Source: Bos javanicus
Lineage: Eukaryota; Chordata; Mammalia; Artiodactyla; Bovidae
Assembly: GCF_032452875.1 (NCBI RefSeq)
Contig: NW_026893849.1
Coordinates: 186,001 to 250,000 of the forward strand
Direction: 5' to 3'
Length of the DNA: 64,000 nucleotides
The stretch's first letter is position 1, and each line of letters starts with the position of its first letter. The translations under genes were made by a program, and so were the position numbers. Positions 54,073 to 64,000 of the stretch are shown here, in pieces. Below the pieces are notes generated by a model. That model was given only the letters and a program-made list of their open reading frames with translations. It did no database searches and was not told the origin of the DNA.

Positions 54073-56751
54073 AGATCACGTGACTGAGCATGCACTGTTC
54101 ACGTGGCTGATCATACACTGATCACGTGATGATCATGCACTGATCACTTGGATATCATGCACTGATCACGTGGCTGATCATACACTGATCACGTGCTGAC
54201 CATGCACTGATCACGTGGCTGATCATGCACTGATCACGTAACTGATCATGCACTGATCACGTGGCTGATCATGCACTGATCACGTGGCTGATCATGCACT
54301 GATCACGTGGCTGATCATGCACTGATCACGTGACTGATCATGCACTGATCACGTGGCTATCATGCACTGATCACGTGGCTGATCATGCACTGATCACGTG
54401 GCTATCATGCACTGATCACGTGGCTGATCATGCAATGATCACGTAGCTACATGTACTGGTCACGTGACTGATCATGCACTGATCACGTAATTGATCATGC
54501 ACTGATCACGTGGCTGATCATGCACTGATCACGTGGCTGATCACACTGATCACGTGGCTGATCATGCACTGATCACGTGGCTGATCATGCACTGATCACG
54601 TGACTGATCATGCACTGATCACGTGGCTATCATGCACTGATCACGTGGCTGATCATGCACTGATCACGTGGCTGATCATGCACTGATCACGTGGCTGATC
54701 ACACATGATCACGTGACTGATCATGCACTGATCACGTGGCTCTCATGCACTGATCACGTGGCTGTCATGCACTGATCACGTGGATATCATGCACTGATCA
54801 CGTGGCTGATCACACACGTATCACATGACTGATCATGCACTGATCACGTGGCTATCATGCACTGATCACGTGGCTATCATGCACTGATCACGTGGCTGAT
54901 CATGCACTGATCACGTGACTGATCATGCACTGATCACGTGGCTGATCATGCACTGATCACGTACTGATCATGCACTGATCACGTGGCTATCATGCACTGA
55001 TCACGTGGCTGATCATGCACTGATCACGTGGCTGATCATGCACTGATCACGTGACTGATCATGCACTGATCACGTGGCATCATGCACTGATCACGTGGCT
55101 GATCATGCACTGATCACGTAACTCATGCACTGATCACGTGGCTATCATGCACTGATCACGTGGCTGTCATGCACTGATCACGTAGCAATCATATACTGAT
55201 CACGTGACTGATCATGCACTGATCACGGAAATGATCATGCACTGATCACGTGACTGATCATGCACTGATCACGTGACTGATCATGCACTGATCACGTGGC
55301 TATCATGCACTGATCACGTGGCTGATCATGCAACGATCACGTAGCAACCATGTACTGGTCACGTGACTGATCATGCACTGATCACGTAATTGATCATGCA
55401 CTGATCACGTGGCTATCATGCACTGATCACGTGGCTGATCACACACGATCACATGACTGATCATGCACTGATCACGTGGCTATCATGCACTGATCACGTG
55501 GCTATCATGCACTGATCACGTGGCTGATCATGCATGATCACGTAGCTATCATGCACTGATCACGTGACTGATCATGCACTGATCACGTGGCTGATCATGC
55601 ACTGATCACGTGGCTGATCATGCACTGATCACGTGGCTGATCATACACTGCTCACGTAACTGATCATGCACTGATCACGTGGCTATCATGCACTGATCAC
55701 GTGGCTGAACATGAACTGTTCACGTGGCTGATCACACACTGTCACGTGACATATCATGCACTGATCACGTGGCACTCATGCACTGATCACGTGGCTGATC
55801 ATACTCTGCTCACGTAACTCATGCACACATCACGTGGCTATCATGCACTGCTCACGTGGCTCGTCATGGAATGATCACGTAGCAACCATATACTGGTCAC
55901 GTGACTGATCATGCAAAGATCACGTAAATGATCATGCACTGTTCACGTGACTGATCATGCACTGATCACGTGACTGATCATGCACTGATCACGTGGCTAT
56001 CATGCACTGCTCACGTGGCTGATCATGCAACGATCACGTAGCAACCATGTACTGGTCACGTGACTGATCATGCACTGATCACGTAATTGATCCTGCACTG
56101 ATCACGTGGCTCATCATGCACTGATCACGTGGCTGATCACACATGTATCACGTGACTGATCATGCACTGATCACGTGGCTATCATGCACTGATCACGTGG
56201 CTGTCATGCACTGATCACGTGGATATCATGCACTGATCACGTGGCTGATCACACACGTATCACATGACTGATCATGCACTGATCACGTGGCTATCATGCA
56301 CTGATCACGTGGCTGATCATGCATGATCACGTAGCTACCATGTACTGGTCACGTGACTGATCATGCACTGATCACGTAATTGATCATGCACTGATCACGT
56401 GGCTGATCATGCACTGATCACGTGGCTGATCATACACTGATCACATAACTGATCATGCACTGATCACGTGACTGATCATGCACTGATCACGTGGCTATCA
56501 TGCACTGATCACTTGGCTGGACATACACTGATCACGTGCCTGGTCATGCACTGATCACGTGGCTGATCATGCACTGATCACGTGACTGATCATGCACTGA
56601 TCACGTGTCTGATCATGCACTGATCACGTGGCTATCATGCACTGCTCACGTGGCTGATCATGCCATGATCACGCAGCTACCATGTACTGGTCACATGACT
56701 GATCATGCACTGATCACGTGACTGATCATGCACTGATCACGTGGCTATCAT
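54073..56751 (+). repeat. Satellite between cassettes 9 and 10, with an orphan right flank
   Basis: Standard monomers with one 14-monomer-like stretch, a degraded block-B-like stretch near 55060-55210 (CAATCATATACTG), then from about 55620 the cassette right-flank variants (ATACACTGCTCACG, GAACATGAACTG) and block B with no core before them. The last kilobase repeats 42.9-43.8 kb. No gene seen. Confidence 0.9.
55729..55905 (+). repeat. Block B, copy 14 (no core upstream)
   Basis: Cassette-linked form with ACATATC, ATACTCTGCTC and TCGTCATGGAATG, equivalent to copy 10 but lacking a cassette before it. Confidence 0.86.
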
Positions 56752-57369
56752 GCACTACTCACGTGGCTGATCATGCAATGATCATGTAGCTACCATGTAC
56801 AGGTCACGTGAATGATCATACACCCATCAGGTGACTGATCATGCACTGATCACGTGGCTATCATGCACTGATCACGAGACTGATCATGCACTGTTCACGT
56901 CTATATCATGCACTGATCACATGACTGCCCGTGCACTGATCACGTGGATGATCATACACTAATCTTGTGACAGATCATGCACTGATCACGTGGCTGATCA
57001 TGCACTGATACCGTGACTGAGCATGGACTGATCACATGACTATCATGTAGTGATCACGTGACTTAATGGCGCTGATCATGTGACTGATCATGCGCTGATC
57101 ATGTTTGCTATCATACACTGATCATGTGCCTCTGGAGGCAATAAACAAAGAGCTGAGTAGGCACGAATCAAACAGTCAGCAGGCAATAATCATGGAACTC
57201 AGCTGTGAGGAATCATGCTGCTCAGCTGGCAATAATCAAGCAGCTGAGCAGGCAGGAATTACGCAGCACAGCTGGCAATTGTCAAGCAGATGACAGGCAG
57301 GAATCGTGCAGCTCAGCTGGCAATTGTCAAGCAGATGAGCAGACAGTAATCACGCAGCTCAGCAGGCCC
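56752..57369 (+). repeat. Cassette copy 10: left flank plus core (S type)
   Basis: The left flank is 56752-57128 and the core is 57129-57369, with five intact units. The left flank has CTGTTCACGTCTATATC and CTGCCCGTGCAC, shared with copies 2 and 3. Block B follows at 57609 and 58311. Confidence 0.92.
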
Positions 57370-57608
57370 AGATCACGTGACTGAGCATGCACTGTTCACG
57401 TGGCTGATCATACACTGATCACGTGATGATCATGCACTGATCACTTGGATATCATGCACTGATCACGTGGCTGATCATACACTGTTCACGTGTCTGACCA
57501 TGCACTGATCACGTGGCTGATCATACACTGCTCACGTAACTGATCATGCACTGATCACGTGGCTATCATGCACTGATCACGTGGCTGAACATGCACTGTT
57601 CACGTGGC

Positions 57609-57786
57609 TGATCACACACCTGTCACGTGACATATCATGCACTGATCACGTGGCACTCATGCACTGATCACGTGGCTGATCATACTCTGCTCACGTAACT
57701 CATGCACACATCACGTGGCTATCATGCACTGCTCACGTGGCTCGTCATGGAATGATCACGTAGCAACCATATACTGGTCACGTGAC
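57609..57786 (+). repeat. Block B, copy 15
   Basis: Cassette-linked form, 480 bp after core 10 begins. Confidence 0.86.
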
Positions 57787-58310
57787 TGATCATGCAAAGA
57801 TCACGTAAATGATCATGCACTGTTCACGTGACTGATCATGTACTGATCACGTGACTGATCATGCACTGATCACGTGGCTATCATGCACTGCTCACGTGGC
57901 TGATCATGCAACGATCACGTAGCAACCATGTACTGGTCACGTGACTGATCATGCACTGATCACGTAATTGATCCTGCACTGATCACGTGGCTCATCATGC
58001 ACTGATCACGTGGCTGATCATACACTGATCACGTGACTGATCATGCACTGATCACGTGACTGATCATGCACTGATCACGTGGCTATCATGCACTGATCAC
58101 GTGGCTGATCATGCACTGATCACGTGCTGATCATGCACTGATCACGTGGCTGATCATGCACTGATCACGTGGCTGATCATGCACTGATCACGTGGCTGAT
58201 CATGCACTGATCACGTGGCTGATCATGCACTGATCACGTAACTGATCATGCACTGATCACGTGGCTATCATGCACTGATCACGTGGCTGATCATGCACTG
58301 ATCACGTGGC

Positions 58311-58488
58311 TGATCACACACTGTCACGTGACTATCATGCACTGATCACGTGGCACTCATGCACTGATCACGTGGCTGATCATACACTGATCACGTAACT
58401 GATCATGCACACATCACGTGGCTATCATGCACTGATCACGTGGCTGTCATGCAATGATCACGTAGCTACCATATACTGGTCACGTGAC
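58311..58488 (+). repeat. Block B, copy 16
   Basis: Starts 702 bp after copy 15. It keeps ACTCATGC and CCATATACTGG but has TGCAATG for TGGAATG. Confidence 0.84.
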
Positions 58489-58590
58489 TGATCATGCACT
58501 GATCACGTAAATGATCATGCACTGATCACGTGGCTGATCATGCACTGATCACGTGACTGATCATGCACTGATCACGTGGCTGATCATGCA

Positions 58591-58614
58591 CTGATCACGT
58601 GCACTGATCACGTG
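58591..58614 (+). repeat. Half-monomer junction
   Basis: CTGATCACGTG is followed directly by CACTGATCACGTGG, so the CTGATCATG half-unit is missing and two second halves abut. This supports the 11/12-bp half-unit reading of the monomer. Confidence 0.85.
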
Positions 58615-59368
58615 GCTGATCATGCACTGATCACGTGGCTGATCATGCACTGATCACGTGACTGATCATGCACTGATCACGTGACTGATCATGCACTGAT
58701 CACGTGGCTATCATGCACTGATCACGTGGCTGATCATACACTGATCACGTGACTGATCATGCACTGATCACGTGGCTGATCATGCACTGATCACGTGACT
58801 GATCATGCACTGATCACGTGAATGATCATGCACTGATCACGTGGCTGATCATGCACTGATCACGTGGCTGATCACACATGTATCACGTGACTGATCATGC
58901 ACTGATCACGTGGCTCATGCACTGATCACGTGGCTATCATGCACTGATCACGTGGCTGATCATGCAATGATCACGTAGCTACCATGTACTGGTCACGTGA
59001 CTGATCATGCACTGATCACGTAATTGATCATGCACTGATCACGTGGCTCATCATGCACTGATCACGTGGCTGATCACACACGATCACGTGACTGATCATG
59101 CACTGATCACGTGACTGATCATGCACTGATCACGTGGCTATCATGCACTGATCACGTGGATATCATGCACTGATCACGTGGCTGATCACACACGATCACG
59201 TGACTGATCATGCACTGATCACGTGGCTATCATGCACTGATCACGTGGCTATCATGCACTGATCACGTGGCTGATCATGCACTGATCACGTAGCTACCAT
59301 GCACTGGTCACGTGACTGATCATGCACTGATCACGTGACTGATCATGCAGTGATCACGTGGCTATCAT

Positions 59369-59985
59369 GCACTACTCACGTGGCTGATCATGCAATGATC
59401 ATGTAGCTACCATGTACAGGTCACGTGAATGATCATACACCCATCAGGTGACTGATCATGCACTGATCACGTGGCTATCATGCACTGATCACGAGACTGA
59501 TCATGCACTGATCACGTCTATATCATGCACTGATCACATGACTGCCATGCACTGATCACGTGGATGATCATACACTAATCTTGTGACAGATCATGCACTG
59601 ATCACGTGGCTGATCATGCACTGATACCGTGACTGAGCATGGACTGATCACATGACTATCATGTAGTGATCACGTGACTTAATGGCGCTGATCATGTGAC
59701 TGATCATGCGCTGATCATGTTTGCTATCATACACTGATCATGTGCCTCTGGAGGCAATAAACAAAGAGCTGAGTAGGCACGAATCAAACAGTCAGCAGGC
59801 AATAATCATGGAACTCAGGTGTGAGGAATCATGCTGCTCAGCTGGCAATAATCAAGCAGCTGAGCAGGCAGGAATTACGCAGCACAGCTGGCAATTGTCA
59901 AGCAGATGACAGGCAGGAATCGTGCAGCTCAGCTGGCAATTGTCAAGCAGATGAGCAGACAGTAATCACGCAGCTCAGCAGGCCC
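59369..59985 (+). repeat. Cassette copy 11: left flank plus core (R type)
   Basis: The left flank is 59369-59744 (376 bp, sharing the one-base loss of copy 8) and the core is 59745-59985 with five intact units and CAGGTGTGAG. The right flank matches copy 8, including CACGTGCTGACC. Confidence 0.92.
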
Positions 59986-62900
59986 AGATCACGTGACTGA
60001 GCATGCACTGTTCACGTGGCTGATCATACACTGATCACGTGATGATCATGCACTGATCACTTGGATATCATGCACTGATCACGTGGCTGATCATGCACTG
60101 ATCACGTGCTGACCATGCACTGATCACGTGGCTGATCATGCACTGATCACGTAACTGATCATGCACTGATCACGTGGCTGATCATGCACTGATCACGTGG
60201 CTGATCATGCACTGATCACGTGGCTGATCATGCACTGATCACGTGGCTGTCATGCACTGATCACGTGGATATCATGCACTGATCACGTGGCTGATCACAC
60301 ACTATCACGTGACTGATCATGCACTGATCACGTGGCTATCATGCACTGATCACGTGGCTATCATGCACTGATCACGTGGCTGATCATGCAATGATCACGT
60401 AGCTACATGTACTGGTCACGTGACTGATCATGCACTGATCACGTAATTGATCATGCACTGATCACGTGGCTGATCATGCACTGATCACGTGGCTGATCAC
60501 ACTGATCACGTGGCTGATCATGCACTGATCACGTGACTGATCATGCACTGATCACGTGACTGATCATGCACTGATCACGTGGCTATCATGCACTGATCAC
60601 GTGGCTGATCATGCACTGATCACGTGCCTGATCATGCACTGATCACGTGGCTGATCACACATGATCACGTGACTGATCATGCACTGATCACGTGGCTCTC
60701 ATGCACTGATCACGTGGCTGTCATGCACTGATCACGTGGATATCATGCACTGATCACGTGGCTGATCACACACGTATCACATGACTGATCATGCACTGAT
60801 CACGTGGCTATCATGCACTGATCACGTGGCTATCATGCACTGATCATGGCTGATCATGCAATGATCACGTAGCTACCATGTACTGGTCACGTGACTGATC
60901 ATGCACTGATCACGTAATTGATCATGCACTGATCACGTGGCTGATCATGCACTGATCACGTGGCTGATCACACATGATCACGTGGCTGATCATGCACTGA
61001 TCACGTGACTGATCATGCACTGATCACGTGACTGATCATGCACTGATCACGTGGCTATCATGCACTGATCACGTGGCTGACATGCACTGATCACGTGCCT
61101 GATCATGCACTGATCACGTGGCTGATCACACATGATCACGTGACTGATCATGCACTGATCACGTGGCTATCATGCACTGATCACGTGGCTGATCATGCAA
61201 TGATCACGTAGCTACCATGTACTGATCACGTGACTGATCATGCACTGATCACGTAATTGATCATGCACTGATCACGTGGCTGATCACACATGATCACGTG
61301 ACTGATCATGCACTGATCACGTGACTGATCATGCACTGATCACGTGGCTGTCATGCACTGATCACGTGGATATCATGCACTGATCACGTGGCTGATCACA
61401 CACGATCACATGACTGATCATGCACTGATCACGTGGCTATCATGCACTGATCACGTGGCTATCATGCACTGATCACGTGGCTGATCATGCAATGATCACG
61501 TAGCTACCATGTACTGGTCACGTGACTGATCATGCACTGATCACGTAATTGATCATGCACTGATCACGTGGCTGATCATGCACTGATCACGTGGCTGATC
61601 ATGCACTGATCACGTGACTGATCATGCACTGATCACGTGACTGATCATGCACTGATCACGTGGCTATCATGCACTGATCACGTGGCTGTCATGCACTGAT
61701 CACGTGGATATCATGCACTGATCACGTGGCTGATCACACACGTATCACGTGACTGATCATGCACTGATCACGTGGCTATCATGCACTGATCACGTGGCTA
61801 TCATGCACTGATCACGTGGCTGATCATGCAATGATCACGTAGCTACCATGTACTGGTCACGTGACTGATCATGCACTGATCACGTAACTGATCATGCACT
61901 GATCACGTGGCTATCATGCACTGATCACGTGGCTGATCATGCACTGATCACGTAGCTACCATGTACTGATCACGTGACTGATCATGCACTGATCACGTAA
62001 TTGATCATGCACTGATCACGTGGCTGATCATGCACTGATCACGTGGCTGATCATGCACTGATCACGTGACTGATCATGCACTGATCACGTGACTGATCAT
62101 GCACTGATCACGTGGCTGATCATGCACTGATCACGTGGCTGATCATGCACTGATCACGTGGCTATCATGCACTGATCACGTGGCTGATCATGCAATGATC
62201 ACGTAGCTACCATGTACTGGTCACGTGACTGATCATGCACTGATCACGTGATTGATCATGCACTGATCACGTGGCTCATCATGCACTGATCACGTGGCTG
62301 ATCACACATGATCACGTGACTGATCATGCACTGATCACGTGGCTCTCATGCACTGATCACGTGGCTGTCATGCACTGATCACGTGGATATCATGCACTGA
62401 TCACGTGGCTGATCACACACGTATCACATGACTGATCATGCACTGATCACGTGGCTATCATGCACTGATCACGTGGCTATCATGCACTGATCACGTGGCT
62501 GATCATGCAATGATCACGTAGCTACATGTACTGGTCACGTGACTGATCATGCACTGATCACGTAATTGATCATGCACTGATCACGTGGCTGATCATGCAC
62601 TGATCACGTGGCTGATCACACATGATCACGTGGCTGATCATGCACTGATCACGTGACTGATCATGCACTGATCACGTGACTGATCATGCACTGATCACGT
62701 GGCTATCATGCACTGATCACGTGGCTGACATGCACTGATCACGTGGCTGATCATGCACTGATCACGTGGCTGATCACACATGATCACGTGACTGATCATG
62801 CACTGATCACGTGGCTCTCATGCACTGATCACGTGGCTATCATGCACTGATCACGTGGATATCATGCACTGATCACGTGGCTGATCACACACGATCACAT

Positions 62901-64000
62901 GACTGATCATGCACTGATCACGTGGCTATCATGCACTGATCACGTGGCTATCATGCACTGATCACGTGGCTGATCATGCAATGATCACGTAGCTACCATG
63001 TACTGGTCACGTGACTGATCATGCACTGATCACGTAATTGATCATGCACTGATCACGTGGCTGATCATGCACTGATCACGTGGCTGATCACACATGATCA
63101 CGTGGCTGATCATGCACTGATCACGTGACTGATCATGCACTGATCACGTGACTGATCATGCACTGATCACGTGGCTATCATGCACTGATCACGTGGCTGA
63201 TCATGCACTGATCACGTGCCTGATCATGCACTGATCACGTGGCTGATCACACATGATCACGTGACTGATCATGCACTGATCACGTGGCTATCATGCACTG
63301 ATCACGTGGCTGTCATGCACTGATCACGTGGATATCATGCACTGATCACGTGGCTGATCACACACGATCACATGACTGATCATGCACTGATCACGTGGCT
63401 ATCATGCACTGATCACGTGGCTATCATGCACTGATCACGTGGCTGATCATGCAATGATCACGTAGCTACCATGTACTGGTCACGTGACTGATCATGCACT
63501 GATCACGTAATTGATCATGCACTGATCACGTGGCTGATCATGCACTGATCACGTGGCTGATCACACATGATCACGTGGCTGATCATGCACTGATCACGTG
63601 ACTGATCATGCACTGATCACGTGACTGATCATGCACTGATCACGTGGCTATCATGCACTGATCACGTGGCTGATCATGCACTGATCACGTGGCTGTCATG
63701 CACTGATCACGTGGCTGATCACACATGATCACGTGACTGATCATGCACTGATCACGTGGCTGATCATGCACTGATCACGTGGCTGATCATGCACTGATCA
63801 CGTGGATATCATGCACTGATCACGTGGCTGATCACACACGTATCACATGACTGATCATGCACTGATCACGTGGCTATCATGCACTGATCACGTGGCTGTC
63901 ATGCACTGATCACGTGGATATCATGCACTGATCATGGCTGATCACACACGTATCACATGACTGATCATGCACTGATCACGTGGCTATCATGCACTGATCA
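59986..64000 (+). repeat. Canonical satellite to the window end
   Basis: HOR-ordered near-consensus monomers, part of the right copy of the large duplication. M1 markers recur at 14- and 21-monomer spacing. The window ends within a monomer. No gene seen. Confidence 0.92.

Larger units (their letters stand above)
57370..59368 (+). repeat. Satellite between cassettes 10 and 11
   Basis: Same order as 44408-46416 with a half-monomer loss near 58600 and GTGGCTCATGC near 58912 (three bases lost). No gene seen. Confidence 0.9.
1..64000 (+). repeat. Satellite array of ~22-23 bp monomers spanning the whole window
   Basis: The window is a continuous head-to-tail array of a 22-23 bp monomer, interrupted only by eleven 241-bp cores. 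The monomer splits into CTGATCATGCA and CTGATCACGTGG, which share CTGATCA, so it looks like a dimer of an ancestral 11-12 bp unit. The 22-bp form starts CTATCATGCA or CTGTCATGCA. Monomer ends vary among GTGG, GTGA, GTAA, GTAG and GTGC, and these endings define positions in higher-order repeats. All copies point the same way; I saw no inverted tract. Neither window edge shows unique sequence, so the array continues on both sides. This architecture is typical of eukaryotic heterochromatic satellite and unlike any bacterial or viral repeat I know. The family name is not recognised. Confidence 0.97.
55620..64000 (+). repeat. Large segmental duplication, right copy (~8.4 kb)
   Basis: Partner of about 42660-51049. 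It contains cassettes 10 and 11, block B copies 14-16, and the same HOR order up to the window end, including the extra five-monomer block near 63.83-63.94 kb. Private changes include an 11-bp loss near 58600 and two CpG losses at 60846 and 63934. It runs off the window. Confidence 0.92.

Noticed and set aside
1..64000. CRISPR-like array (short palindromic repeats at regular spacing).
   Set aside because: There are no unique spacers: the sequence between palindromes is itself repeated. No cas genes. The period of 22-23 bp is too short for repeat plus spacer.
1..64000. Alpha satellite, beta satellite or telomeric repeat.
   Set aside because: The period is 22-23 bp, not 171 or 68 bp, and no TTAGGG runs are present. 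I saw no canonical CENP-B box.
1..64000. Bacterial iteron origin or plasmid repeat, suggested by dense GATC and short direct repeats.
   Set aside because: Iteron arrays span hundreds of bases and sit beside a replication gene. Here the repeats run 64 kb with nested higher-order structure and no gene.
1..64000. Assembly artefact producing the whole repeat.
   Set aside because: Copies carry many private and hierarchically shared substitutions, and several duplications differ by small indels, which is hard to obtain from a collapsed or looped assembly. Individual exact duplications (such as 23271-23450) could still be artefacts.
1..64000. Naming the array as the human 48-bp acrocentric satellite or an HSAT family.
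   Set aside because: The period (about 45 bp for two monomers) and context would be compatible, but I cannot recall those consensus sequences well enough to assert a match. A search with the 23-bp monomer and the 241-bp core against a repeat library would settle it.

Overview
The whole window is one eukaryotic satellite DNA array. I see no protein-coding gene, RNA gene, transposon, CRISPR array or replication origin. Nearly every base belongs to head-to-tail copies of a monomer of about 22-23 bp, all in the same orientation. The monomer is built from two related half-units, CTGATCATGCA (11 bp) followed by CTGATCACGTGG (12 bp). A second common form lacks one base at the start (CTATCATGCA or CTGTCATGCA). 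At that period the window holds roughly 2,800 monomers (an estimate from length, not a count). Both ends are inside the array, so the array is longer than 64 kb. Hierarchical higher-order repeats (HORs) of this kind point to a pericentromeric, acrocentric or subtelomeric heterochromatic block of a complex eukaryote, plausibly a primate or other vertebrate in a long-read assembly. I do not recognise the family by name. The human 48-bp acrocentric satellite and the HSAT-type families are candidates for comparison only.

Four levels of organisation are visible. (1) Half-unit and monomer. (2) A 14-monomer HOR of about 315 bp with recognisable member monomers (for example one ending GTAGC, then one starting TACCATGTACTGG, then one ending GTAAT), plus a 21-monomer variant of about 473-476 bp made by adding a 7-monomer module. 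(3) An 8-monomer marker block of about 178 bp ('block B'), often in pairs about 702 bp apart. (4) A composite cassette present 11 times: 375-377 bp of diverged satellite followed by a 241-bp core that is not the satellite monomer. The core is itself five tandem units of 45-47 bp rich in CAGCTG-like sequence.

Layout: 1-5580 canonical HOR array with block B at 3.8-4.7 kb; cassette 1 ends at 6198; 6.2-10.2 kb canonical; 10.2-26.2 kb an older-looking, diverged domain rich in CATGTG in place of CACGTG, holding cassettes 2 and 3; 26.2-35.3 kb canonical; 35.3-60.0 kb a cassette-rich domain with copies 4-11 separated by canonical HOR tracts; 60.0-64.0 kb canonical. Large internal duplications are visible. 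About 42.66-51.05 kb recurs at about 55.62-64.0 kb (offset about 12.95 kb). About 10.25-11.43 kb recurs at 14.84-16.02 kb (offset exactly 4,591 bp at four landmarks checked). About 12.96-13.32 kb recurs at 16.76-17.12 kb (offset 3,800 bp).

No genes act together here. The feature most likely to matter biologically is the very high density of CACGTG E-boxes, including the 10-bp palindrome GTCACGTGAC, each with a central CpG, together with TGATCA palindromes. The array could bind bHLH-ZIP factors in a methylation-dependent way, but that is inference. The open reading frames of about 60 codons in the core start at TTG or GTG and are by-products of the repeat.
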